Positions 25,472 to 34,781 of a DNA stretch of 64,000 bases are shown here, piece after piece. Position numbers and translations under genes: made by a program. Origin of the DNA: Desulfospira sp963664655 (GTDB lineage: Bacteria; Desulfobacterota; Desulfobacteria; Desulfobacterales; Desulfobacteraceae); contig OY761554.1 in NCBI GenBank assembly GCA_963664655.2, forward strand, positions 248,001 to 312,000. Direction: 5' to 3'. The notes under the pieces are model-generated. The model had not been told where the DNA came from. It searched no databases and saw nothing but the letters and a program-made list of their open reading frames with translations. Positions within the stretch are counted from its first letter, which is position 1. Each line of letters starts with the position of its first letter.

Positions 25472-27841
25472 TTAATTTGCCGATTTGTTGATCAGGGCAT
25501 TGTTTAGCACCTGATCCATATCTTCCACAAACACAATCTCCAGTTGATTCTGGATTGATTTGGGGATTTCACGGATATCTTTTTTATTTTCCAGGCAGAC
25601 CAGCACTTTTTTAATTCCATTGGCATGGGCGGCTAAAAGCTTTTCCTTAACGCCGCCAATGGGCAGGACCCTTCCGCGCAACGTAATCTCTCCGGTCATG
25701 GCAACATTTCGGTCAACGGGATTGCCCGTAAGCACCGAAACCACAGCGGTACACATGGCAATACCGGCTGAGGGGCCATCCTTGGGGATGGCACCCTCGG
25801 GCACATGGATATGGATGTCCAGATCCTTGTAAAATTCTTCTTTGATTCCTAGTTCTTTGCTTCGGGACCGGACATAGGATACTGCGGCCTGGGAAGATTC
25901 TTTCATGACGTCGCCAAGCTTTCCCGTGACCATTACTTTGCCCCTGCCCGGCATGCTGACTGCCTCAATGGTGAGCAACTCCCCGCCGGCCTGGGTCCAG
26001 GCAAGGCCGGTAACAATCCCGATCTTGCTGTCCTTTTCTATGGCGCTGTCACGAAACCGGGTCTGGCCTAAATAGGCGGTCAAATTACCGGCGGTGATAT
26101 GCCGCAATTTTCTTTGGCTATTGTTCTTAACAATCTGGGTGGCAATTTTTCTGAAAACCGAAGATATCTCCCGCTCAAGATTCCTTACCCCGGCCTCTTT
26201 GGTATACTGCTTGATAATGGCGGTGAGGGCATTTTTTGAAAACTGGACATCATCTTCATTGAGGCCGTTTTCCTTGAGCTGCTTTGGTATCAGATGACCG
26301 GTAGCGATTTTTGCTTTTTCATATTCCGTATACCCGGGGATCTGGATAATCTCCATACGATCCCTTAAAGGGGCCGGTATATCGTAAAGGGTATTGGCCG
26401 TGGTAATAAACAGAATCTGGGACAAATCATAATCCAGTTCCAGGTAATGATCGGAAAAATTTTTATTCTGCTCCGGGTCCAGGGCTTCAAGCAGGGCAGA
26501 TGATGGATCTCCCCTGAAATCCGATGTCATTTTGTCGATTTCGTCCAGACAGAATACCGGGTTGTTATACCCCACTTTTTTAAGGGCCTGGATGATTTTG
26601 CCCGGCATGGCACCCACATAGGTCCGCCGATGGCCCCTGATTTCAGCCTCATCCCGGACCCCGCCTAAGGATATCCGAGTAAAAGACCGGCCTGTGGCAG
26701 ATGCCACGGATCGGGCCAGTGAGGTTTTTCCCACACCGGGAGGCCCCACCAGGCAAAGAATGGGACCTTTAATTTTTTTTACCAGTTTCTGGACCGCCAG
26801 GTATTCAAGAATCCGCTCTTTGGGTTTTGTGAGCCCGTAATGATCTTTTTCCAGCGTGGCTTCAGCTGCTGCAAGGTCAATGACCGCCCTGCTTTTCCGG
26901 TACCAGGGCAGGTCAATGATCCAGTCAATATAATTTCTGACCACCGTGGCTTCAGATGACATGGGGGACATCATCTTGAGTTTTTCCAGTTCCTTCCGGA
27001 CCACACCGGCCGCAGCTTTGGGCATTCTCTTTCGTTTAATCCGGTTTTCAAGCTCCTGAAACTCTTCTGAGCCGCCCCCCTCTTCCCCCATTTCTTTTTT
27101 AATGGCCCGGATCTGCTCGTTGAGGTAATGCCGCTTCTGCAGCTTTTCCATCTGTTCTTTAACCCGCCCCTTGATTTTCTGGGACATGGAAAACACCTGG
27201 GTCTCTTTCTGGATCAGCTTGAGCAGAAGAAAAAACCGCTCTTCAATATCGCCGCATTCCAGAAGCTGCTGTTTGTCGCTCACTTTAAAGGGCATCTGGG
27301 CGGCAATGATATCGGCATACCGGGAATCGTCTTCTTCCAGGCTCTCCAGGTTCTTAAAAAAACTTTTAGACACGGCACCGGACATGGCCGCATACTGGGC
27401 AAAGGATTCCGTCAGGGTCCGGCGGGCCGCTTCGGCCACCTCGCCGGGAATAGGCTTTTCCTGGATTACAATATAATCGACCATCAGCAGGTTGTTGTCA
27501 TCAACCAGCTTGATCACCCGTCCCCGCCGGCAGCCTTCCACCAAGGCCTTGACCGTCCCGTCGGGCAGCCTGAGCAACTGGGTGATTCTGGCCTCTGTGC
27601 CCACCTGGAAGATATCCTGAATATTGGGCTTTAAGACATCCGGGTCTTTCTGGGTGGTCAGGAAAATCTTCTTTTCCTGGGCCATGGCCCCGGACAGGGC
27701 ATTGATGGATTTCTCCCGGCCCACAAATACCGATGTGGTGGTATGGGGAAACAGCACCATGTCCCTTAAAGGAACCAGGGGTAAAGTTTTTGCTTCGCTT
27801 TCAGAACCGTCCTGTTGGAAGAATTTAGAAATGCTGATCAT
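25472..27841 (-). CDS. lon: ATP-dependent protease Lon
   Basis: 789 residues. Residues ~20-210 are the LON substrate-binding domain (LPLVPLRDMVLFPHTTTSVF), then a coiled-coil. The AAA module has Walker A GPPGVGKTSLARSVA near 370 and Walker B CLDEIDKM. The C-terminal protease domain carries the catalytic serine in PKDGPSAGIAM and lysine in GGVKEKLLAA. It degrades misfolded and regulatory proteins in the cytoplasm. It lies 12 bp after clpX in the classical tig-clpP-clpX-lon order. Confidence 0.97.
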   Translation of the reverse strand: MISISKFFQQDGSESEAKTLPLVPLRDMVLFPHTTTSVFVGREKSINALSGAMAQEKKIFLTTQKDPDVLKPNIQDIFQVGTEARITQLLRLPDGTVKALVEGCRRGRVIKLVDDNNLLMVDYIVIQEKPIPGEVAEAARRTLTESFAQYAAMSGAVSKSFFKNLESLEEDDSRYADIIAAQMPFKVSDKQQLLECGDIEERFFLLLKLIQKETQVFSMSQKIKGRVKEQMEKLQKRHYLNEQIRAIKKEMGEEGGGSEEFQELENRIKRKRMPKAAAGVVRKELEKLKMMSPMSSEATVVRNYIDWIIDLPWYRKSRAVIDLAAAEATLEKDHYGLTKPKERILEYLAVQKLVKKIKGPILCLVGPPGVGKTSLARSVASATGRSFTRISLGGVRDEAEIRGHRRTYVGAMPGKIIQALKKVGYNNPVFCLDEIDKMTSDFRGDPSSALLEALDPEQNKNFSDHYLELDYDLSQILFITTANTLYDIPAPLRDRMEIIQIPGYTEYEKAKIATGHLIPKQLKENGLNEDDVQFSKNALTAIIKQYTKEAGVRNLEREISSVFRKIATQIVKNNSQRKLRHITAGNLTAYLGQTRFRDSAIEKDSKIGIVTGLAWTQAGGELLTIEAVSMPGRGKVMVTGKLGDVMKESSQAAVSYVRSRSKELGIKEEFYKDLDIHIHVPEGAIPKDGPSAGIAMCTAVVSVLTGNPVDRNVAMTGEITLRGRVLPIGGVKEKLLAAHANGIKKVLVCLENKKDIREIPKSIQNQLEIVFVEDMDQVLNNALINKSAN

Positions 27842-27853
27842 GTCGCTTTAATA

Positions 27854-29113
27854 TCAGGCCTGCTTCTTGGGTTGCTCGTAAAGCAGGATGGGCGGCTCTT
27901 TTTTAAGAACCACTTCTTCGCCTACCACGCATTCTCTCACATTTTCCATGGAAGGGATTTCATACATGATGTCCAGCATGGTTTCCTCCATGATGGCCCG
28001 AAGCCCCCTGGCCCCGGATTTTCGGGTAACCGCTTCTTTGGCCATGGCCTCGCAGGCTTCATCGGTAAACTGAAGGTCCACGCCCTCCACCTTGAAAAGC
28101 TCCCGGTATTGTTTGATCAGGGCATTTTTAGGTTCGGTTAAAATTTTAACCAGGGATTTCTCATTGAGTTCTCCGATGGATGTGATCACGGGCAGCCGGC
28201 CCAAAAATTCAGGGATCAGGCCAAACTTAATCAAATCCTCGGGTTTCAGCTGCTCTAACAGTTCCCCGATATTGATGTCTTTTTTGCTTGAAATGTTTGC
28301 CCCAAACCCCATGCTTTTTTTATTGACCCGTTGTTCCACTATCTTTTCCAGGCCGGTAAAGGTTCCCCCGCAGATGAACAGAATATTGGAGGTATCCACT
28401 TTGACATAATCCTGCTGGGGGTGCTTTCGGCCGCCCTTTGGCGGAATCGAAGCCACCGTGCCTTCAATGATCTTGAGCAGGGCCTGCTGAACCCCTTCCC
28501 CGGAAACATCCCGGGTAATGGACGGGTTGTCTCCTCGCTGGGAGATCTTATCAATTTCATCAATATAGATGATTCCCTTTTGCGCCTTTTCAATATCGTA
28601 ATCGGCGTTCTGGACCAGAGAAAGAACAATGTTTTCAACGTCTTCACCCACATAACCGGCCTCGGTTAAAGCCGTGGCGTCGGCAATGGCAAAGGGGACG
28701 TTCAAAAACCGGGCAAGGGTCTGGGCCAGCAGGGTCTTTCCACACCCTGTCGGACCGATGATTAAGATATTGCTCTTTTGAATTTCAACATCATCAACCC
28801 CTTTTTCAACGTGGGATGCCAGCCGTTTGTAATGGTTATACACGGCAACGGAAAGGACTTTCTTGGCCTGGTCCTGCTCAATGACATAAGAATCAAGCTG
28901 TTCCTTGATCTGTTTGGGGACAGGAAAATCCTTTGTGGAAAGTTTTGCGGCACTTTGTTCCTTTTCCTCATCCTCAATGATTTCACTGCACAGCTTGATA
29001 CATTCATTGCAGATATAGACGCTTGGGCCGGCAATGAGCTTTTTAACTTCCTTTTGGTTTTTTCCGCAAAAAGAACAAAAAAACTGATCGTTGGGTTCAT
29101 CTTTTTTAGCCAT
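27854..29113 (-). CDS. clpX: ATP-dependent Clp protease ATPase subunit ClpX
   Basis: 419 residues, standard length. An N-terminal zinc-binding domain (CSFCGK...YICNECIKLC, four cysteines at ~13-40) precedes the AAA+ module: Walker A GPTGCGKTLLAQTLA near 117, Walker B IIYIDEIDKI near 180 and the sensor region GGTFTGLEKIV. The IGF-type loop for docking ClpP reads LIPEFLGRLPVI nearby (pore/sensor region). It unfolds substrates for ClpP. It lies 3 bp after clpP in the operon. Confidence 0.98.
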   Translation of the reverse strand: MAKKDEPNDQFFCSFCGKNQKEVKKLIAGPSVYICNECIKLCSEIIEDEEKEQSAAKLSTKDFPVPKQIKEQLDSYVIEQDQAKKVLSVAVYNHYKRLASHVEKGVDDVEIQKSNILIIGPTGCGKTLLAQTLARFLNVPFAIADATALTEAGYVGEDVENIVLSLVQNADYDIEKAQKGIIYIDEIDKISQRGDNPSITRDVSGEGVQQALLKIIEGTVASIPPKGGRKHPQQDYVKVDTSNILFICGGTFTGLEKIVEQRVNKKSMGFGANISSKKDINIGELLEQLKPEDLIKFGLIPEFLGRLPVITSIGELNEKSLVKILTEPKNALIKQYRELFKVEGVDLQFTDEACEAMAKEAVTRKSGARGLRAIMEETMLDIMYEIPSMENVRECVVGEEVVLKKEPPILLYEQPKKQA

Positions 29114-29116
29114 GGA

Positions 29117-29740
29117 CTACAAATCCTCCGGGGTCTCCTGAGTTTCTTTTTCCAACTCGTCTCTATCTGTCACCACACGGTCAATGAGCCCATACTCACA
29201 GGCCTGGGCTCCGGACATGAAAAAATCCCTTTCCGTATCCTCGGCAATTTTTTCTAAGTCCTGTTTGGTATGAAAGGCCAGGATATCATTCAAGTTATCC
29301 TTCATTCTAAGAATTTCGTTGGCCTGAATTTTAATATCGGTTGCCTGCCCCTGGGCACCGCCTAAGGGCTGGTGAATCATGATCCTGGAATTGGGCAGGG
29401 CATACCGTTTGCCGGCAGCGCCGGCGGCCAGAAGAAGTGCCCCCATGCTGGCCGCCTGGCCAATGCAGACAGTCGCCACATCAGGCTTGATATACTGCAT
29501 GGTATCGTAAATAGCCAGGCCGGCCGTCACCACCCCGCCCGGCGAATTGATATAAAAACTGATGTCTTTTTCAGGGTCTTCAGACTCCAAAAACAGCATC
29601 TGGGCCACAATCAGATTGGCAATTTCATTGTCAACCGCAGATCCCAAAAATATAATCCGGTCCTTCAGCAGGCGGGAGTATATATCGTATGCACGTTCTC
29701 CCCTGTTGCTTTGCTCAACAACCATTGGAATAAGAGGCAC
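29117..29740 (-). CDS. clpP: ATP-dependent Clp protease proteolytic subunit
   Basis: 207 residues. The catalytic triad is visible: Ser in GQAASMGALLLAAG (~98), His in IMIHQPLGGAQG (~123) and Asp in ERDFFMS (~172). MPLIPMVVEQSNRGERAYDI is the usual N-terminus after processing. It forms the tetradecameric peptidase chamber driven by ClpX. It sits between tig and clpX. Confidence 0.98.
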   Translation of the reverse strand: MPLIPMVVEQSNRGERAYDIYSRLLKDRIIFLGSAVDNEIANLIVAQMLFLESEDPEKDISFYINSPGGVVTAGLAIYDTMQYIKPDVATVCIGQAASMGALLLAAGAAGKRYALPNSRIMIHQPLGGAQGQATDIKIQANEILRMKDNLNDILAFHTKQDLEKIAEDTERDFFMSGAQACEYGLIDRVVTDRDELEKETQETPEDL

Positions 29741-29806
29741 TGGTTTGACTCCTTTGTATTAGCGTTTTTCCCTTAAGCTTCCCGTAAGCATCAGGCCTGT
29801 TCTTCT

Positions 29807-31144
29807 TCAGACGGTTTCAGAAGCACTCTGTTCCATATCATCTTCGGTTTTAGGCTCGACTTCGGTAACACTGCCTTTTTCAATTATAAGGTCCACCGCC
29901 TTTTTTTCAAGCTGGGTATGCTTATAATATTCCAGCTGCCTGGGGTCTATGTTGAAATAGTTTTTAACGGCATCCACACTGGCGCTCATCCCCTGGGCCA
30001 TTTCTTCAAAGCTTTTTTCCAGTTCTTCATCACTGAGTTCAAGGCTTTCCTGGGTGATGATTTTGTCCAGGATCAGGTGCCGTCTGGCCTGCTTTTCCGC
30101 CACATCCCGATACCTGGTTTTCATGGTTTCCCTGTCAAGCCCGGCTTCTTCAAGACTGGTATTGTTCTGGGCATAGGCCTGTTCGGCTTCAGCAATGATC
30201 CCGTTAAGCTCCCCGTCAACCATGGCATCGGGGATTTCAAACTCAATTTTATCCAGCAGGTGCTGAAACACCTGCTCGCTCATCTCATGCTTGATCCTTT
30301 GGATATACCCTTTTTCCAGGTTGTCCCGGATGGCCGTTTTGACCTCTTCAAGGGTCTCGTAGGCGCCAAGGCCCTTTACCAGGTCATCATTGGCTTCAGG
30401 AAGAATCTCTTCCTGGATTTCATTGAGCGTGACCTTGTAGACAATGGTTTTTCCCTTAAGGTTTTCATCGTGATGGTTGTCGTTGTAAGCCACTTCTATT
30501 TCCAGGTCCTGGACCGGGATGGCGCCAATGAGTTTTTCAGAAAATTCACTGGGCAGAACGCCCTGGCCGATTCCCATGACATAGTTTTCAACCTTCGGGG
30601 TTTTGTCATAGGCTTCACCATCAAGGAATCCTTCATAATCAATGAGAACAAAATCCGTTTCCTTGACAGGACGTTCTTCTTTAACGGTTTCCTTGGTGGC
30701 CATGGTTTTTTGAATCATGTGGATCTGGGCGTCAATCTCATCATCGGAAACCGCATACTTGGTTTTGGTAAGCCCAATTCCCTCAAATTCAATATCGTCC
30801 AGGTTCGGCTTGATTTCAACGATCATGTCAAATACATAGTCCTCGCCCGGAATCAGTTCCGGCGGATCTATCTGAGGCGCCCCCACCACGTTCAGGTCAT
30901 GTTCCCGAATGGCCTCAATAAACGACTCCTGAATCAGATGGGGAGCAACATCTGCATGAACATCTTTGGCAAACCGGTTTTCCAAAACTTTTCTGGGGAT
31001 TTTGCCTTTACGGAACCCTTTGATGTCCGCTTTGTTCTTCAGCTCGTTGTATGCCTTGTTCAGCTCTTTGGTTATGGTTTCTCTGGGAATTTCAAAAGAG
31101 AGCTTTTTTTTCACGCTGCTCTGATCTTCGATTTTTACCTGCAT
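29807..31144 (-). CDS. tig: Trigger factor (ribosome-associated prolyl isomerase/chaperone)
   Basis: 445 residues from the ATG at 31144; an in-frame upstream ATG (31222) exists, but MQVKIEDQSSVKKKLSFEI is the family start. The ribosome-binding signature GFRKGKIPRKVLENRF is near residues 45-60. The FKBP-type isomerase domain spans about 150-240 (ETDFVLIDYEGFLDGEAYDK). The C-terminal helical arms end in an acidic tail. It holds nascent chains at the ribosome exit. First gene of the tig-clpP-clpX-lon operon; the promoter must lie in the very A/T-rich 31145-31265. Confidence 0.97.
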   Translation of the reverse strand: MQVKIEDQSSVKKKLSFEIPRETITKELNKAYNELKNKADIKGFRKGKIPRKVLENRFAKDVHADVAPHLIQESFIEAIREHDLNVVGAPQIDPPELIPGEDYVFDMIVEIKPNLDDIEFEGIGLTKTKYAVSDDEIDAQIHMIQKTMATKETVKEERPVKETDFVLIDYEGFLDGEAYDKTPKVENYVMGIGQGVLPSEFSEKLIGAIPVQDLEIEVAYNDNHHDENLKGKTIVYKVTLNEIQEEILPEANDDLVKGLGAYETLEEVKTAIRDNLEKGYIQRIKHEMSEQVFQHLLDKIEFEIPDAMVDGELNGIIAEAEQAYAQNNTSLEEAGLDRETMKTRYRDVAEKQARRHLILDKIITQESLELSDEELEKSFEEMAQGMSASVDAVKNYFNIDPRQLEYYKHTQLEKKAVDLIIEKGSVTEVEPKTEDDMEQSASETV

Positions 31145-31265
31145 GATTCCGTCCTGTTTAATTAAAAAACAACCTTTTAATATTAAAAAAATTATGACAT
31201 AAATATCACAATAATCTAACACTACTATAATTTAACAAAGTTAACTAAAATAACGCTTCTCTATA

Positions 31266-31973
31266 ATGGTGTCAAGAAAATTGGCAAAACCACCCTGCCT
31301 GATCCTGCTTTTGATCCTTGTCCTGCCAGGTTCGATACCCGCTCCCGTGTGGGGAGAAGCCAGGCCCATCAAAACCATCCAGAGGACGGTTGTGCTTGAT
31401 CCGGGCCACGGCGGCGTAGATAAAGGACTTGAATTCTCCAGCGGGGTTGCGGAAAAAGACCTGGCCCTCAACCTTTCCTTAATCACCGCTAAAATTCTGT
31501 CTGAAAAGTATAATGTGGTATTAACCAGAACCGGGGATGTCCAGATCCCGTCGGCCGTAAGAACAGCTGTTGCCAATGAGCGAAGGGCCGATCTGTTTGT
31601 CAGCATTCACCTTCACACCCAAGCGGAAAACCAGGGCTTCGTATTTTACTATGACGCTGTTACAGCCCCGTTTCCCAAGCCTTCTGCACTCTGGAAACAC
31701 CAGGCATTGCATCACCGGGAAGCCAGCAAAGACGCGGCTGTTTTTTTTGCCGAAACGCTTAAGGCCATTCTGGGCACAGATTTTTTTGTCATGCCCGCCC
31801 CTGTCCCTGTGCTTGAAGGCGCCCTCATGCCGGCCATGATGCTGGAAATTTCCGGAGATTCACAATTTTCAGACCCGGAAACCGATAAAAAACTGCACGC
31901 CTGTGCCCGGAAAATTGCCAGAGGGATAGACCTTTGCCTGAAAAGCAAAATTCCCATCAAGCCCCGGAAATAA
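31266..31973 (+). CDS. N-acetylmuramoyl-L-alanine amidase (Amidase_3)
   Basis: 235 residues with a signal peptide (about 1-30; hydrophobic core CLILLLILVLPG). The zinc-binding motif starts VVLDPGHGGVDKG near 44-56. A second ligand, Glu, is in GVAEKDLALNLS, and SIHLHTQAE near 113-121 supplies the His. MPAMMLEISGDSQ carries the last catalytic Glu. It cleaves the amide link between MurNAc and the peptide in peptidoglycan, in the periplasm. Rather short, a lone catalytic domain without AMIN or LysM. It is divergent from tig and upstream of tRNA-Pro. Confidence 0.9.
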   Translation: MVSRKLAKPPCLILLLILVLPGSIPAPVWGEARPIKTIQRTVVLDPGHGGVDKGLEFSSGVAEKDLALNLSLITAKILSEKYNVVLTRTGDVQIPSAVRTAVANERRADLFVSIHLHTQAENQGFVFYYDAVTAPFPKPSALWKHQALHHREASKDAAVFFAETLKAILGTDFFVMPAPVPVLEGALMPAMMLEISGDSQFSDPETDKKLHACARKIARGIDLCLKSKIPIKPRK

Positions 31974-32036
31974 ATTCATCCGTTTCTTGATTTTCAATTG
32001 AATTAATGGTACAAATCTGCCCTATTTTCATGACAC

Positions 32037-32113
32037 CGGGGCGTAGCGCAGTCTGGTAGCGCGCCTGCTTTGGGAGCAGGATGTCGGGAGTTCGAATCTC
32101 TCCGCCCCGACCA
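32037..32113 (+). tRNA. tRNA-Pro (anticodon TGG)
   Basis: 77 bases including CCA. The acceptor stem is CGGGGCG/CGCCCCG (perfect), the anticodon loop is TTTGGGA in stem CCTGC/GCAGG, and the T-arm is GTTCGAATC. The end of the convergent regulator gene lies 6 bp away. No integrase or duplicated tRNA end was seen, so no island is attached here. Confidence 0.96.
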
Positions 32114-32119
32114 GTCAAT

Positions 32120-33256
32120 TCAAGTTTTCATTGAAGAGGTCAACCGGGCCACTGCATTTCCGCAGACCACCCCGTCATAACCGGGCAGGGCATTGATTTC
32201 CCTTTGCAGGGCTGAGGACTGCAACACATCCAGCAGTATCTTAAGGGTGGGATGGGCCGACAGGTCATCCGGGATCACCAGGTCGCACCGGGCAGCCCCG
32301 ATGGGAACAAAATCCAGATGATACGCATTGGCCACTGTTTTCAGCCCCAAAGCCGCGTCTGCCGCATTGCTGGCAATGCGAAAAGCGCCGTCTCTGTGGG
32401 AGTGAACTGTTAGCTGATACCCGTTAATGCATGAAGGGTCCACGCCGGCCTGTTTGAGCTTGTCATCAAGCAATACCCTGAGGGCCGCCCCGGGTTCCCG
32501 GTTGATAAACCGGATTCCGGGCTGGGCAAGGTCAGCCACAGACCGGATCCCCAGCGGGTTGCCTTTGGCGACAATGAGGCCTTCCTCCAGCACCGCAAAC
32601 CCCAGAATTTGCCCGCTCATTCCGGCCAGTTTCCGGTTGGCCAGCACCACATTGGCCTCTTCTTTGTCTGTGTTGTGAAGGTGAGTCCCGGCCACATGGG
32701 CCACCCCCTGGGCAAGGCCGTCCAGTGCCCTGTGACTGGATGCAAACCGGCAGTATATATGGGCATCAGACAAAAGCCGGGTCACATGATGGCGAAGAAT
32801 CTCAAAGGCCGGGTCACACCCCATCAGAATAAGGGTTTTTTCCAGACGGTCCGGGGGAGAAAGGATTTGGGCATTTTTACCGTCATCGGTGAGCAGCCCG
32901 TCTGCCGGGTGAAGCCCAAACGGAATGGAATCCGCACCATCAAGGGGAAACCCCACCAGCCGGCTGCGCACCTTTCCTATGGCCAGCCGGGTGGAAGGCC
33001 CGGCATTCCCGTGCATCACCTCTACCGGACAGGTCGGGGTTACCGGCTCCTCGACAAACAGGTCCTCTACCTTACACCCGAATATCCGGGCCAGGTGCAG
33101 GGCAACCGCTGTATTGGGAAGATACCGGCCGGATTCAATGTCATATACGGCCTGACGGCGGATATTAATTTTCTGGGCCAGGGTTTCCTGGGACCATCCC
33201 CGGTCCATGCGGTACTGTTTGACCGTGCAGGTAATGAGATTGTTTTTTCCAGCCAT
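32120..33256 (-). CDS. XRE-type HTH regulator with C-terminal PBP-like (molybdate-binding-like) domain
   Basis: 378 residues. Residues ~8-62 form a Cro/CI HTH (RMDRGWSQETLAQKINIRRQ, then AVYDIESGRYLPNTAVALHL). Residues ~140-360 form a PBP-like domain of the type fused to regulators and thought to sense oxyanions (DPAFEILRHHV; GFAVLEEGLIVAKGNPLGI; INREPGAALRVLLDD). In the family such proteins regulate molybdate or tungstate related genes, but no transporter gene is next to it here. It is convergent with tRNA-Pro. Target genes and ligand are unknown. Confidence 0.85.
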   Translation of the reverse strand: MAGKNNLITCTVKQYRMDRGWSQETLAQKINIRRQAVYDIESGRYLPNTAVALHLARIFGCKVEDLFVEEPVTPTCPVEVMHGNAGPSTRLAIGKVRSRLVGFPLDGADSIPFGLHPADGLLTDDGKNAQILSPPDRLEKTLILMGCDPAFEILRHHVTRLLSDAHIYCRFASSHRALDGLAQGVAHVAGTHLHNTDKEEANVVLANRKLAGMSGQILGFAVLEEGLIVAKGNPLGIRSVADLAQPGIRFINREPGAALRVLLDDKLKQAGVDPSCINGYQLTVHSHRDGAFRIASNAADAALGLKTVANAYHLDFVPIGAARCDLVIPDDLSAHPTLKILLDVLQSSALQREINALPGYDGVVCGNAVARLTSSMKT

Positions 33257-33437
33257 GGTTAACGCCTATCTGCCTGTTATCGGTAATGATTCCTTTTGCT
33301 GTCCTGTAACACACACAATGAAGACTTGTCAAAAGACTTTTAAACACGTCACCACGAAAAATCAATTGTAAGTTCTATCCGCTTGATTTATGATGCCCTA
33401 AGGTAAAGCTATAGGAACAGGTGGATTAAGGCTTAAC

Positions 33438-33911
33438 ATGGTTTTTTTTATTTCTGTTATCATCGTCGCCATTCTTTATTTTCTCCAGACAGAGGGACTT
33501 ATTTATGTCACCATTGTTGCCGTTGTCGGGGAATTAATCAACATTTTCATGATTCACACCCTGACAAAATCAATTGAAAAGAAAAGCCAGGCCAAGGCCC
33601 GCAGCATAATTGCCCGGTTCCAGAAAAAACTTCAGGAAAATAAGAAAACCATTAAAGAGCTTGAGCGGGTAAGGGATGATTCTGTAAAGAAAATTTTTGA
33701 TGCCCATAAAAAAATCGATGAATACGAAAAAGAATTGCAGCAAAAGTCTCTTAAGGGAGAGCCCCTGCTCAAAGATGATCCGCCTGCCCCATCCCCCGGG
33801 GCAGCAAAACCAGACACGGCTGCCACAGCCAACCATAAAGAAGGCAAGCCCTCCCGCAAGGAATTTATAGATCTCCCCTCCGGCTCAAACAGAAAGAAAA
33901 AAGTATTTTAA
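33438..33911 (+). CDS. Small membrane protein with coiled coil, unknown function
   Basis: 157 residues. Two hydrophobic segments (about 1-16 and 22-42; FFISVIIVAILYFLQTEGLI onward) are followed by a long Lys/Glu-rich coiled coil (~50-110; ARFQKKLQENKKTIKELERV). The tail is Pro/Ala/Ser-rich, with a low-complexity, basic end. No recognised domain. It may anchor a cytoplasmic coiled coil at the membrane. The gene is isolated. Confidence 0.7.
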   Translation: MVFFISVIIVAILYFLQTEGLIYVTIVAVVGELINIFMIHTLTKSIEKKSQAKARSIIARFQKKLQENKKTIKELERVRDDSVKKIFDAHKKIDEYEKELQQKSLKGEPLLKDDPPAPSPGAAKPDTAATANHKEGKPSRKEFIDLPSGSNRKKKVF

Positions 33912-33924
33912 TCCCTTTGGCAGC

Positions 33925-34068
33925 GCGCAGAAATAAATTGCATATATTGCGCCGAATTTTTATTCTTATTCAAGGCGGGGCAATGCGCCCCTGACGAGCT
34001 ATGGAAGCGTTGCCCCAACGAAGAATACGGGTAAAAAGGCAAGCCAGATGTGTGATTTATTTTTGCGC
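33925..34068. repeat. Long imperfect palindrome (~144 bp)
   Basis: The ends pair over 21 bp (33925-33945 with 34048-34068, all pairs formed, four of them G-U type). An inner stem pairs TTTTTA and TATTC-type blocks near 33956-33970 with 34022-34036, and GGGGCAA near 33976-33982 faces TTGCCCC near 34010-34016. The whole folds as one extended hairpin, lying between two convergent genes. It has no coding potential or transposase. Confidence 0.7.
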
Positions 34069-34125
34069 GATGCCTTTATGCGAAAGTCGGCCCTGCACCC
34101 TCCCGGATGCCTGCCTGCTGTATTC

Positions 34126-34197
34126 ACGAAAACCCGTGTTGAGGCGAAACGCTGCCAAGCGGCAAATTATTCTGCAGCGCAGCAGACGGGTTTTCGT
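34126..34197. repeat. Cloverleaf-like hairpin element, copy A
   Basis: A perfect 12-bp outer stem (ACGAAAACCCGT with ACGGGTTTTCGT) encloses two small hairpins: TGCC-AAGC-GGCA (34153-34164) and CTGC-AGC-GCAG (34172-34182). The same layout and the core CTGCARCGCAGCAG recur at 50164-50239. It starts 8 bp past the stop of the lipoprotein gene. Confidence 0.6.
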
Positions 34198-34204
34198 TCA
34201 CCCC

Positions 34205-34573
34205 CTATCTTTGAATTTTAATTTTAATGATCTGCCCGTGCTTGTCCACGGTGGCCAGGCCCTTTGCAAGGGATGTCCCACTTGAGGAATCAATAATCTC
34301 AACTTCTTTTTGATACAATTCTTCTAACGCATACCGGGTATCGGAAGGTTTTCCCGTATTTTCCCCGGCTGCCCCGGGTGAGGGTTTGCCTACGGAATCC
34401 TTGCCGCCGGCCTGAGCAGCCTGCTGAGCGGCTTCCTGTCCGGCATGATCCAGCCGTGCCTGATGCCTCTGGGCAATCAGCTTTGAAACGCCTGAAAATT
34501 TCTCGCTGTCATCATTACACCCCGCACAAGTCAAGATGAGGAAAACTGAAAATAATAAAATGGCTGTTCTCAT
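34205..34573 (-). CDS. Small lipoprotein, unknown function
   Basis: 122 residues with a lipoprotein signal peptide and lipobox (LTCAGC, Cys at ~19). The mature part is Ala/Gly/Gln-rich, then a short structured C-terminus (ALEELYQKEVEIIDSSSG). No family is recognised. It is followed by the palindromic element at 34126-34197. Expected to be membrane-anchored in the periplasm. Confidence 0.65.
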   Translation of the reverse strand: MRTAILLFSVFLILTCAGCNDDSEKFSGVSKLIAQRHQARLDHAGQEAAQQAAQAGGKDSVGKPSPGAAGENTGKPSDTRYALEELYQKEVEIIDSSSGTSLAKGLATVDKHGQIIKIKIQR

Positions 34574-34746
34574 TGCCCTGTTGTTTGACTCCTCTTGCTG
34601 CCCTTTGTTTTTCAGGCCGGTTGAACATCAGATTTAGAGTTAAGTTCTGTGGCTTTCATGGCTTATTCCGGGATTTTGGCCCATGGCTGGTATATTATAT
34701 TAAAAACGAATTCTCTTCAAACAATTATTCAATGTTGAGATTAAAC

Positions 34747-34775
34747 TTGAAAAAAAAGACAATACCGATTATATG
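34747..34775 (+). promoter_or_regulatory. Promoter of the SRP RNA gene
   Basis: TTGAAA (34747-34752), 17-bp spacer, TATATG (34770-34775). The predicted start at ~34782 coincides with the base of the RNA's outer stem. Confidence 0.6.
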
Positions 34776-34781
34776 TATCAG

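Noticed and set aside
29918..31165. 415-codon plus-strand frame opposite tig
   Set aside because: Mirror of trigger-factor codons; no recognised domain.
32037..33256. Considered as a tRNA-linked genomic island
   Set aside because: No integrase, no direct repeat of the tRNA end, flanking genes are ordinary.
34001..34285. 94-codon plus frame across the two palindromes
   Set aside because: Composed of the hairpin sequences and antisense of the lipoprotein; no ribosome site.
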